From Pontibacter ummariensis (GTDB taxonomy: Bacteria > Bacteroidota > Bacteroidia > Cytophagales > Hymenobacteraceae): 64,000 nt of DNA. Of the stretch, positions 36,227 to 44,397 are shown piece after piece. The stretch is taken from contig NZ_FZOQ01000009.1 in the NCBI RefSeq assembly GCF_900188175.1, positions 62,001-126,000 on the forward strand. The letters are read 5' to 3'. A model generated the notes under the pieces. That model saw only the letters and a list, made by a program, of their open reading frames with translations, made no database searches and was not told where the DNA came from. Each line of letters begins with the position of its first letter. The first letter of the stretch is position 1. The translations under genes were made by a program, and so were the position numbers.

Positions 36227-37366
36227 ATGGCTATACCCCCCATTCCTGTTCGGTTTGACCTGTACGCCGCCGTGCTGTTGGCAGGGCTCGTGCAAGGATA
36301 TTTCCTGACCTTGCTGTTTCTGGGTAAGAGGCCACACCGGCAGCCTTATCATCACCTCCTGCTGGCGGGCCTGACCTTTACCTTTGCCTGCATCGTTCTG
36401 GAGATATTTCTCTGCTATTCCCGGCTCATGTTTCAGGCGCTGGAACTGGTTGACTTCTCAGAACCCCTGAACTTCGCGATCGGGCCCCTTACCTACCTGT
36501 TGCTACGAAGCCTATCGGGTAAAATCTGGCAGCCCAGGCAATGGCTGCACTTTCTTCCCTTCGTTCTGTACCTGCTGTACCACAGCCTGTTTCTCCTGCA
36601 GCCTGAGGGTGTGAAACGGAATGCCTATCTGGGGGCCTACTTCCCGGATGCGCCACAGGTAGCGGCACAACACTTACTTCCCGTCGACCCCTTCGGGATC
36701 TCTGCCCATGTGAATCTGCTGACCTTACTGCATGTTGCCCTTTACATTGGCCTTGCTTTTAGGTTAATAAAGGAAATGCAACGGGTTCAAGGACTGAACA
36801 GCTACTTTCGTGGCTGGTTAAAACTCCTGCTCTTTTTCTTTGTGGCCTCCGTTGCCCTGCTTTTCTTACTCAAGGCCTACTACCAAAACGACCTGGGCGA
36901 CCACCTGATGGCTACCTTCCTGACCTTGCAGTTGTTCTTTGTTTCTTACCGCCTGCTTAAAAGCTCTGATTTCTTTCAACCGGTGGTGCAGGTCAAGTAT
37001 GAGAAGTCGGCGCTGAGCGAAGAAGCAAAGCAGGACCTGCTCCAGAAACTGAAGGCAGCCGAGGAGTCCCGGTTTTATGTACAACCTTCCGCATCGCTTC
37101 CCGCCCTCGCCAAGCAGTTGAACACCTCCCCGCATTATCTTTCCCAAAGCCTGAATGAGTGCCTGGGCAAAAGCTTTTTCGAGTACCTGGCCGAACTGCG
37201 CATACAGGAGGCAAAAGCCATCCTCTCAGATCCACACGCTAGTCATCTGAAAATAGAGGAAGTGGCCGAACTAACAGGCTATCTGTCTAAGTCTGCTTTT
37301 AGTGCCGCATTCAAGAAACATACCGGGCAAACACCGGGGCAGTACCGTAAAATGGCGACTGTCTGA
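36227..37366 (+). CDS. Membrane-anchored AraC-family transcriptional regulator
   Basis: The 379-residue protein has an N-terminal part with about seven membrane segments (residues 10-245) and a cytoplasmic AraC helix-turn-helix domain (about 280-375). The domain shows LPALAKQLNTSPHYLSQSL, a FFEYLAELRIQEAKAIL helix and VAELTGYLSKSAFSAAFKKHTGQTPGQYR across the second motif. This type is common in Bacteroidota and couples a membrane signal directly to transcription. An acyltransferase gene follows on the same strand after about 90 bases and is a possible target or co-transcribed gene. Confidence 0.9.
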   Translation: MAIPPIPVRFDLYAAVLLAGLVQGYFLTLLFLGKRPHRQPYHHLLLAGLTFTFACIVLEIFLCYSRLMFQALELVDFSEPLNFAIGPLTYLLLRSLSGKIWQPRQWLHFLPFVLYLLYHSLFLLQPEGVKRNAYLGAYFPDAPQVAAQHLLPVDPFGISAHVNLLTLLHVALYIGLAFRLIKEMQRVQGLNSYFRGWLKLLLFFFVASVALLFLLKAYYQNDLGDHLMATFLTLQLFFVSYRLLKSSDFFQPVVQVKYEKSALSEEAKQDLLQKLKAAEESRFYVQPSASLPALAKQLNTSPHYLSQSLNECLGKSFFEYLAELRIQEAKAILSDPHASHLKIEEVAELTGYLSKSAFSAAFKKHTGQTPGQYRKMATV

Positions 37367-37455
37367 GTGCTTCCCTATCGTCCAGCACCTCGCCCTTGCC
37401 GGCAGATTCCGCTTTTATAGCCTCCTATGGCGATGTTTGTGCCAAAACAATCGCT

Positions 37456-38628
37456 ATGGAAAATCAAATGAAAATCCGCCGTTATGAGTTCGACTGGTTG
37501 CGCGTGCTGGCCTTCGCACTCCTTATTTTTTATCACACCGGCATGTTCTTCGTGAGTTGGGAGTGGCATGTGAAGAACAGGCAACTCAGCCAAGCCATAG
37601 AGTGGCCCATGCTGTTCCTGAGCCAGTGGCGTATGGCCCTGATCTTTCTTGTCTCCGGAGTAGGTGTGTACTTCGCCCTGGGCTACCGCAGCGTGGGTAC
37701 CTTTGCCAAAGACAGGCTAAAGCGCATTTTGGTGCCCTTGCTTGTTGGAATGCTACTGGTCGTGCCGCCACAGGTATACATTGAACGCCTGACACAGGGG
37801 TATGCAGGAAGCTATTTCAGCTTTTTCCCTTCCATCTTCGACTTGGAGCCTTACCCGAAAGGGAACTTTAGCTGGCATCACCTCTGGTACCTGGCCTATA
37901 TTTTTGTGTACAGCCTCTTATTCTTGCCGCTACTGGCCTACCTGCGTCGTACTGCAATAAGAATGGCCAAAGCGAAAGGCTGGATGCTACTGCTGTTTCC
38001 GGCCCTGTGGCTTTGCTTGGGGGCTGTGCTGTTAAACGAGCGTTTCCCCGCCACCCATGCCTTGGTGGATGATTGGGCTAATCACTTTTTGTACGTGACT
38101 ATGTTTCTTGTGGGCTTCCTGCTGATGAAAGCCCCCTTCTTACAAGAACTGGTGCGCCAGGCACGCTGGCACAGCCTGGTCCTGGGGCTTACTACAGTTA
38201 CTGTACTCTACACTTCTTATTGGCTTACTGATAAGGAGCTTACTGGTATTTCGCTGAAGCTGTACTTCCTGGTGAAGTCTTCGAACCGCTGGTTCTGGTT
38301 GATGGCTATTTTGGGTTTTGCCATGCAGCACCTCAACTTCCGGTCCAGGTACCTGCAACAGGCGAACGAAATGGTGTATCCTTTCTACATCCTACACCAA
38401 ACGGTCATCGTGGCCTTAGGCTACTTCCTCCACGACTTTCCCCTGGCCCTTAGCACGAAGTTCTGTATCATCTCTTTTGGCACCTTCCTGTTCTGCTTTG
38501 GAGTGGTACGTTACCTCATTATGCAGGTAAACTGGCTGCGGATACCCTTTGGCTTGAAAGCCTTGCCAAAGCCGATGGAAGTTACCCCTGTAACCACTCC
38601 TTTAGTCTCCATAGCAAATAAAAACTAG
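37456..38628 (+). CDS. Acyltransferase family 3 membrane protein
   Basis: From the ATG at 37456 the protein has 390 residues and begins KIRRYEFDWLRVLAFALLIFYHTGMF, the typical first helix of Acyl_transf_3 proteins, with the Asp and His of the family's catalytic region. About ten membrane helices follow. Such enzymes acylate sugars, glycolipids or exopolysaccharides at the membrane. The frame is open back to 37396, but the extra 20 residues have no family match. The acceptor is unknown. The gene lies downstream of the AraC-family regulator. Confidence 0.85.
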   Translation: MENQMKIRRYEFDWLRVLAFALLIFYHTGMFFVSWEWHVKNRQLSQAIEWPMLFLSQWRMALIFLVSGVGVYFALGYRSVGTFAKDRLKRILVPLLVGMLLVVPPQVYIERLTQGYAGSYFSFFPSIFDLEPYPKGNFSWHHLWYLAYIFVYSLLFLPLLAYLRRTAIRMAKAKGWMLLLFPALWLCLGAVLLNERFPATHALVDDWANHFLYVTMFLVGFLLMKAPFLQELVRQARWHSLVLGLTTVTVLYTSYWLTDKELTGISLKLYFLVKSSNRWFWLMAILGFAMQHLNFRSRYLQQANEMVYPFYILHQTVIVALGYFLHDFPLALSTKFCIISFGTFLFCFGVVRYLIMQVNWLRIPFGLKALPKPMEVTPVTTPLVSIANKN

Positions 38629-38836
38629 GAACAGGCATAAGGGTCTAGCCAGGGCTTTACCGATAGCATATTGCCTCGGCAAGGACTATTTTATCAGAGA
38701 GCACTTCCGCTTATAGAGACTAACGCCAGGATCAGGCAAAGGCATCGTCTTTTGAAAGGTTAGCTGGACCTCGAGAAGGAGAAGCCCCATAAAATACGAG
38801 ACGGCAGACAGGAGAGAACAACAGGGTTAATAGGCC

Positions 38837-39970
38837 TTAGGATGATAGCCTATTCGGTGAATTCTTCTTTAACCCGAGCATGCGCTTTATCTTATCCAGG
38901 GTTATTGCATGCTCTTCTGTACCCTCTGTCCCGAGTAGGAAGGAGTAAGCATTGAGCGCTTTGTGGTGGTCGCAGTAGATCTTGAACATGGCCAGGTAGG
39001 GCACAGCGACAAACATACCTGGTACGCCCCAGATCATACCGCCCACAATAATGCTGAGGATGGTGAACAGAGGGTTAATGTTTACGCGCCCCCCGGTAAT
39101 ATTGGGGGTGAGGATATTGTTTTCAGTGAACTGCACGAGTAAAAAAAAGATAAGCACGAGGAGGGCCTTGCTCGGTGATCCCATCACCACAAAGGTGTAA
39201 AGCAGCGGAATAGCACCGCCAATTAAAGTACCGAAGTACGGGATAAAATTCATCAAAGCAGAGAGGATACCTAGCAAAACGGCGTACTCCACCCCTATCA
39301 GGAACAAGCCTGTGGTGTTGAGCACACACAGGATAAGCACCACCGTTACAATGCCACCCATGTAGTGTTTCGTAACCTGAGAGATGTCGTTGATGATGCG
39401 CTCTGCCTGCGGATGCCTGTATGCCGGCAGTAACCGCAGCAGAAAGTCCTCGAACTTGTTGCGGTAGTAGAGCATCAGGAAAATATAGACCGGCATCAGG
39501 CCAAACTTGACCAGGGTGTCTGCTGTGGCCATTAACACATTCCGCAGGAAACCACCGCTAAAGGCAAGGGCACTCCCCACCTGTTGCCGTAACCAATGCT
39601 CGTTCTGCATACTGTACTCCCCGAACTCATCATCAATCTCGCGCTGCAACTTGTCGAGGTTCTGCATCACCTTTTGTTCCAGGTTAGGGAAATCTGTTAA
39701 AAAAGCAGACAATTGCTGGTACAATAGCACGACCAAGCCAATGGCAACGGCCATCGAAAAGATGATCGTCAGCAGGTTCGCCAGAATCCGGGGAACGCCC
39801 CAATCCTCGAGCTTGCTCACAACCGGGTACAAGAGATAGGAAAAAAGGATGGCAATAAAAATGGGGTACAGGAACTCCCGTGCCTCTACCAGCACAAAAA
39901 CCAGCAGGACCAGGAAAAGCAGGATAAAAGCGAGCTGCTTGATGTACCTATATTTCTTTGCCATACCCAT
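38837..39970 (-). CDS. AI-2E family permease (first copy)
   Basis: The 377-residue protein has the AI-2E/TqsA-PerM arrangement: two N-terminal helices, a long polar region (about 75-150), then further helices with the conserved GVEYAVLLGILSALMNFIPYFG, QFTENNILTPNITGG and NPLFTILSIIVGGMIWGVPGM. Members include AI-2 exporters and Na+/H+ antiporters, so the substrate cannot be given. It is transcribed alone. A paralogue of identical length lies at 58529-59662. Confidence 0.9.
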   Translation of the reverse strand: MGMAKKYRYIKQLAFILLFLVLLVFVLVEAREFLYPIFIAILFSYLLYPVVSKLEDWGVPRILANLLTIIFSMAVAIGLVVLLYQQLSAFLTDFPNLEQKVMQNLDKLQREIDDEFGEYSMQNEHWLRQQVGSALAFSGGFLRNVLMATADTLVKFGLMPVYIFLMLYYRNKFEDFLLRLLPAYRHPQAERIINDISQVTKHYMGGIVTVVLILCVLNTTGLFLIGVEYAVLLGILSALMNFIPYFGTLIGGAIPLLYTFVVMGSPSKALLVLIFFLLVQFTENNILTPNITGGRVNINPLFTILSIIVGGMIWGVPGMFVAVPYLAMFKIYCDHHKALNAYSFLLGTEGTEEHAITLDKIKRMLGLKKNSPNRLSS

Positions 39971-40177
39971 AGTACTGTGAATGGTCTGTGTTTAGTTGTT
40001 TAATTTTCACTTAACCGGCCCAAGGGCTCTTCCTAGGGGTGGTACAGTAGCGGCTAAACGAAGCGCTAATGAACTCTAACAGCAACACCATGGGCTACCT
40101 GTTCCGTTAGTAAAAAAAGAAAAGCTTTTATGTTGCCCGCTTTAAAAGATAAAAAACAATGGGCAGGGTTAAAGCAC

Positions 40178-40185
40178 TACCTTTG
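40178..40185 (+). promoter_or_regulatory. -7 promoter box of dbpA
   Basis: TACCTTTG is an exact Bacteroidota -7 match. It lies 21 bases before the ATG at 40207 and inside the open frame that begins at 40159, which argues that 40207 is the true start. Confidence 0.65.
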
Positions 40186-40206
40186 TACCGGACTATACCC
40201 ACATGC

Positions 40207-41586
40207 ATGGCTACTTTTAAAGACCTGAACCTACACGCCCAACTCCAGCAAAGCCTGCAGGAGCTAAACATAAGTACCCCTACCCCCATCCAGCAAGAAG
40301 CAATCCCTTTGCTACTACAAGGCCTGGATGTAGCAGGACAGGCAGAGACCGGAAGCGGTAAGACAGCGGCCTATGGCCTTCCGTTGCTGCAACGTGTAAA
40401 CACAGACATACAGCAGGTACAGGCGCTGGTGGTGGTACCTACCCGAGAACTGGCTGTGCAGGTTCGGCAAGAGCTGAAACAATTTGGCAAGTACATCGCT
40501 AACCTGAAGATAAGCGCCTTTTACGGAGGGCATGCTTTTTCACAGGAGCGCGCTTCCCTGGCGCATCCCCCACAGATACTAGTGGGTACCCCGGGTCGCC
40601 TGACAGACCACCTCAACCGCAGAACTTTAGATTTAAGCCATGTCATGCAAATGATTATGGATGAAGCGGATAAGCTTTTGGAGATGGGTTTTGAAGAAGA
40701 ACTGGATAAGGTTATAGCCGCCCTCCCCCCCAAAAGGCAAATGATCCTTTTTTCCGCAACCATGGACGAGGATGTAAAAGAACTGATCGCTTCTTCTTTA
40801 AAGAACCCACAGTTTGTGAAGGTCTCTTCCAATGCCATCCCTACGCAAGTACGCCTTGTGGGGGTGAAGTTCGGGGCAACGCAACGGCAGGAAATTCTTG
40901 TTTCCTTGCTTCGTCATATAGAGCCCAAAGGGATTGTCGTGTTTGTGAACAACCGCATGACCACGGAGGAATTGGCGGCACAGTTGCAGGCGCAAGGTTT
41001 GGCTGCCCGGGCCCTGCATGGTGGCATGGAGCAGCCTGACCGTGACAAGACCATGACCCTTTTCCGTAATGGGACCGCCACAGTCCTGGTCGCCACTGAC
41101 CTGGCTGCCCGAGGACTGGACATTGCCGCCCTTAACAGCATTATTCACTACGAGCTCCCTATTGACGCCGCCGCTTACCTGCACCGTAGCGGCCGCACCG
41201 GGCGTGCTGGCAGGGGCGGCACGGTGTATACCCTGGCCACAACCAGCGATGAAAAGAAGCTTCGGGAGTGGGAGCAGGTGCGCATGGATGAGTGGCTATC
41301 GGTGGATACCCTGAAAGAAAAGACGCCCGCGGTGGCAGCCGAACTAACGGCAGCCTTCGCCACCCTGCACATCAGCGGGGGCCGGAAAGATAAATTAAGC
41401 CCCCGGGACATTGTTGGTGCTTTGATCGCCGAAGCGGGTCTGCCAGCAGACCAGATAGGCAAAATAGAGGTACAGGACCGCCAGAGCTTTGTCGCCGTGC
41501 CGGCGAAGCAGCGCGACAGCATCCTCGCGAAGTTAAGCAATGGCAAGATCAAAGGTAGAAAGTACAAGGTAAGCCTGGTAAGCTAA
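40207..41586 (+). CDS. dbpA: DEAD-box ATP-dependent RNA helicase DbpA
   Basis: Using the ATG at 40207 the protein has 459 residues, close to the 457 of E. coli DbpA. It has Walker A AETGSGKT at 46-53, DEAD in MIMDEADKLLEMGF, SAT in LFSATMDE and motif VI HRSGRTGRAGRGG. The C-terminal 70 residues (ISGGRKDKLSPRDIVGALI, then DQIGKIEVQDRQSFVAV and GKIKGRKYKVSL) match the DbpA RNA-recognition domain, which binds hairpin 92 of 23S rRNA and directs the helicase to late 50S assembly. It is monocistronic with a good promoter. Confidence 0.9.
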   Translation: MATFKDLNLHAQLQQSLQELNISTPTPIQQEAIPLLLQGLDVAGQAETGSGKTAAYGLPLLQRVNTDIQQVQALVVVPTRELAVQVRQELKQFGKYIANLKISAFYGGHAFSQERASLAHPPQILVGTPGRLTDHLNRRTLDLSHVMQMIMDEADKLLEMGFEEELDKVIAALPPKRQMILFSATMDEDVKELIASSLKNPQFVKVSSNAIPTQVRLVGVKFGATQRQEILVSLLRHIEPKGIVVFVNNRMTTEELAAQLQAQGLAARALHGGMEQPDRDKTMTLFRNGTATVLVATDLAARGLDIAALNSIIHYELPIDAAAYLHRSGRTGRAGRGGTVYTLATTSDEKKLREWEQVRMDEWLSVDTLKEKTPAVAAELTAAFATLHISGGRKDKLSPRDIVGALIAEAGLPADQIGKIEVQDRQSFVAVPAKQRDSILAKLSNGKIKGRKYKVSLVS

Positions 41587-41603
41587 GCCCTTGTCCACTC
41601 CCT

Positions 41604-41629
41604 AAAGGGTATTCAAAAAGGGTATTCAA
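41604..41629. repeat. Perfect 13-bp tandem direct repeat
   Basis: AAAGGGTATTCAA occurs twice with no spacer, 17 bases after the dbpA stop. It looks like a simple slippage duplication. Confidence 0.8.
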
Positions 41630-41790
41630 GACATGTGCGCCAAGGGAGGTGCCAACTGAAACAAGCAGGAGCAGGAATAGCCGTTCGGGAGCAGTTCTTG
41701 TTTATGTTTGCTTCGTTTTTAAAGCTGTTCCCCAGTTAAAATCTAACGTTTACCTCGGAACTATCCTATACCAAGCTTAGTTTAAAGGGC

Positions 41791-42636
41791 ATGAAAGGAA
41801 TCTATCTGACTACCCTGCTTAGCGCTTTAATCGCTTTCTCGCCCGTTCATGCGACCGACAAAAGCACGTCCGGAAATCAGGCCATCGAAAACATTGAGAA
41901 GAAGTACCAGGAACTGAGTGCTGACACTGCTTTTGCCAAGATCGACGGCATGCCGGTGGCACAGAGTGTACGCTTCATACAGCCAGAGGATGGCTTAGTG
42001 AAAGACTATAGCAACTTACGCCAGATTGCCCTGATCCGCCACGGGGAGCCAGACCTTGAAAAGACAGGCAAGTTCTCCTGGGATGAGGCCCGTCAGTTCT
42101 TAAACGACTATGACAGTGTGGGTATCGTATCGCCTGATGTACCTTTCCTTAAACTAGACAATCCGGAGGAAGTCTCTATCTTTTGCAGTTCCATCAACCG
42201 TGCGCGGGCTACAGCGCAGTACCTGTTCGGGAATAAAGCCAGTATGACGGTATCACCGGAATTCAGAGAATTTGAGACGACCCTGGGCAGATACGGCCTA
42301 AAGGTTCGTATGCCCATTAAGTTCTGGACAGCCGCAGCACGCGTAAAGTGGATTCTGGGCATCGACCGCCAGGGCATCGAGAGCTTTGCGGATGCAAAAG
42401 ACCGAGCTCGAAAAGCGGCGCAAACCTTAGCCGACGCCACAGAAGAAAACCCCAAAGCCGTACTAGTCGCCCATGGCTTCCTGAACCGCTACATAAAAGA
42501 TAACCTGGAGGAAATGGGATGGCGTGTTGTACGGGATGGCGGCCATGGCTATTTAGCCACCACAATCCTCGTGAAAATAGATGATAACGCGGCAGAACAC
42601 CCTGCTCCCAGTCAGCTTGCCCTCGGCTCTAACTAA
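41791..42636 (+). CDS. Exported histidine phosphatase-family protein
   Basis: A 281-residue protein with a signal peptide (ending FSPVHA) and a histidine phosphatase domain. The catalytic core is LIRHGEPD (phospho-His), the second Arg is in SSINRARATAQ, the Glu in EFREFE and the second His in VLVAHGFLNR. The insert between RHG and SSINRAR is long. The superfamily includes phytases, acid phosphatases and mutases; an exported member most likely acts as a phosphatase on an unknown substrate. It is monocistronic, with a large hairpin after it. Confidence 0.85.
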   Translation: MKGIYLTTLLSALIAFSPVHATDKSTSGNQAIENIEKKYQELSADTAFAKIDGMPVAQSVRFIQPEDGLVKDYSNLRQIALIRHGEPDLEKTGKFSWDEARQFLNDYDSVGIVSPDVPFLKLDNPEEVSIFCSSINRARATAQYLFGNKASMTVSPEFREFETTLGRYGLKVRMPIKFWTAAARVKWILGIDRQGIESFADAKDRARKAAQTLADATEENPKAVLVAHGFLNRYIKDNLEEMGWRVVRDGGHGYLATTILVKIDDNAAEHPAPSQLALGSN

Positions 42637-42659
42637 TTCCCCCTTTTACTTCCCAAGTC

Positions 42660-42722
42660 AACTCGTCCGCTTCTGAATGCTTTCCTGTCATAACAGGAAA
42701 AAGCAGCAAAGGCGGACGAGTT
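42660..42722 (+). terminator. Long two-part hairpin after the histidine phosphatase gene
   Basis: An outer 11-bp stem (AACTCGTCCGC / GCGGACGAGTT) encloses an inner hairpin (GCTTTCCTGT with AACAGGAAAAAGC), followed by CGTTT. It may be a terminator, but its size and lack of a long T tract make it atypical. Confidence 0.5.
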
Positions 42723-42876
42723 CGTTTAAGCGGCTTTCCTATCAAGAAGGGCTGGCAAAAGCCTGAACCTCGCTAGTGCCTGTACTTCTGCAGTTCCACT
42801 CTCTTCCACTACTGGTTCGGCCCAAGAAATTTAAAACTAATTATATTAGCATTTAGCATCCAATACTAAAAACCTC

Positions 42877-42884
42877 TACCTTTA
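42877..42884 (+). promoter_or_regulatory. -7 box directly before rmuC
   Basis: TACCTTTA (one mismatch to TAnnTTTG) ends four bases before the ATG, with TTAG 20 bases further upstream as a -33-like element. This would produce a leaderless or nearly leaderless mRNA. Confidence 0.4.
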
Positions 42885-42888
42885 GGCC

Positions 42889-44214
42889 ATGGAGATAGTC
42901 GTAGGAATTGCCGCTTTTCTTGGCGGTTTAGTTGTTGCTTTCCTGGCCCTGAAGGGAAAGCTCAACGCTTTGCAGCACACAGCCAATCAGGCTGCGGTAA
43001 CACAAGGTGTGTTAGAGGGGCAGGCCCACCAGAAAGCAACGGAAATGGAGCAACTGAAAGCATTGCTCCGCGAGGCACAGACGGAGACCTTAGAGCTGAC
43101 CAATGCCCTGACTAAAACAGAGACAGACTACGAGCACCTCAAACAGCGCCTGCAGGAACAGGGTCGGGAACTGGAGCAACTACGTGAAAAATTCCTGCAG
43201 CAGTTCCAGAGTATCTCCAATCAAGTGCTGATGAATAATGCGGAACATTTCAACAAAGCGTCCTCTGAGCACCTGGAGCGCATCCTGACGCCTTTGAAGG
43301 AGCGCATCAAGGAGTTTGAAGCGAAAGTTGATCAAACCTATGAAAAGACGCTGAAAGACAGCATATCCCTGAAAGAACAGATCACACAACTGGCGTCCCT
43401 GAACCAGCAAATGAGCCAGGATGCCCTGAACCTGACACGCGCCCTGAAAGGCGAAAACAAAACGCAGGGTAACTGGGGCGAGTACCTGCTGGAGAGCCTG
43501 CTGGAGAAGTCGGGGCTGCGCAAAGGGGTGCACTTTGAGCGCGAGGAAGTGCGGCAGAATGATGACAGCAAGACGTACCGTCCGGACGTGATCGTGCGGC
43601 TACCCGACAGCAAGCACCTGATCATTGACTCTAAAATGTCGCTGGTCGCCTATGAGGCTTATTGCAGTTGTGAAGACGAAAACCAGCAGGAAGTGTACCT
43701 TCGCAGCCACATCAACTCGGTACGCACTCATTTCTCAGACCTGGGCCGTAAGAACTACCACCGCCTCAATGGCATCAACTCCCCGGACTTTGTGCTGATG
43801 TACATTCCCATAGAGCCTGCCTTTAACCTGGCCATCCAGCACGACCACGACCTGTTTACGGATGCCTTTGATCGGAACATTGTGCTGGTGACCACCTCTA
43901 CCCTACTCGCCACACTTAGAACAGTGGCCGGCGTATGGCGTCAGGAAGACCAGAAGCGCAACGTACTGAAGATCGCTGAAGAGAGCGGCAAGCTGTATGA
44001 TAAGTTCGTGGGCTTTGTGGAGGACCTAAAGACGATCGGCAAGCACATCGAAAACAGCCAGAGTTCCTACAACTCAGCGATGAACAAGCTCACGGAGGGC
44101 AAGGGCAACCTGATTCGCCGCGTAGAGATTCTACGGGAACTTGGGGCGAAAACAAGTAAGACGCTTGATGACAACCTGTTGCAGGAGGCACAGGTAGAGG
44201 AACTCCCACAGTAG
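42889..44214 (+). CDS. rmuC: RmuC-family DNA recombination protein
   Basis: The 441-residue protein has one N-terminal membrane helix (VGIAAFLGGLVVAFLAL), a long coiled coil (about 35-200) and the RmuC domain: GNWGEYLLESLLEKSGLRKGV, RPDVIVRLPDSKHLIIDSKMS, FVLMYIPIEPAF and TTSTLLATLRTVAGVWRQE. The last part keeps the restriction-endonuclease-like Asp and D-S-K residues. In E. coli RmuC limits inversion between short repeats; the mechanism is unsettled. Length is normal. Confidence 0.93.
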   Translation: MEIVVGIAAFLGGLVVAFLALKGKLNALQHTANQAAVTQGVLEGQAHQKATEMEQLKALLREAQTETLELTNALTKTETDYEHLKQRLQEQGRELEQLREKFLQQFQSISNQVLMNNAEHFNKASSEHLERILTPLKERIKEFEAKVDQTYEKTLKDSISLKEQITQLASLNQQMSQDALNLTRALKGENKTQGNWGEYLLESLLEKSGLRKGVHFEREEVRQNDDSKTYRPDVIVRLPDSKHLIIDSKMSLVAYEAYCSCEDENQQEVYLRSHINSVRTHFSDLGRKNYHRLNGINSPDFVLMYIPIEPAFNLAIQHDHDLFTDAFDRNIVLVTTSTLLATLRTVAGVWRQEDQKRNVLKIAEESGKLYDKFVGFVEDLKTIGKHIENSQSSYNSAMNKLTEGKGNLIRRVEILRELGAKTSKTLDDNLLQEAQVEELPQ

Positions 44215-44397
44215 CAAGATCAAAAGCGGCTCCCTGATCTGAGGCAAGTAGAGGTAGAAGTACCGCCATTATGTAAGCCCCACGCAAACATGCTTACTAT
44301 GGGAACGCAGGAGCCGTAGGTTTGTGCAGCAGTTTTGCACGATTCTTGTACCTCCTATATAGAGATATTAACTTAGGACATAAACCTAAATTACTTC

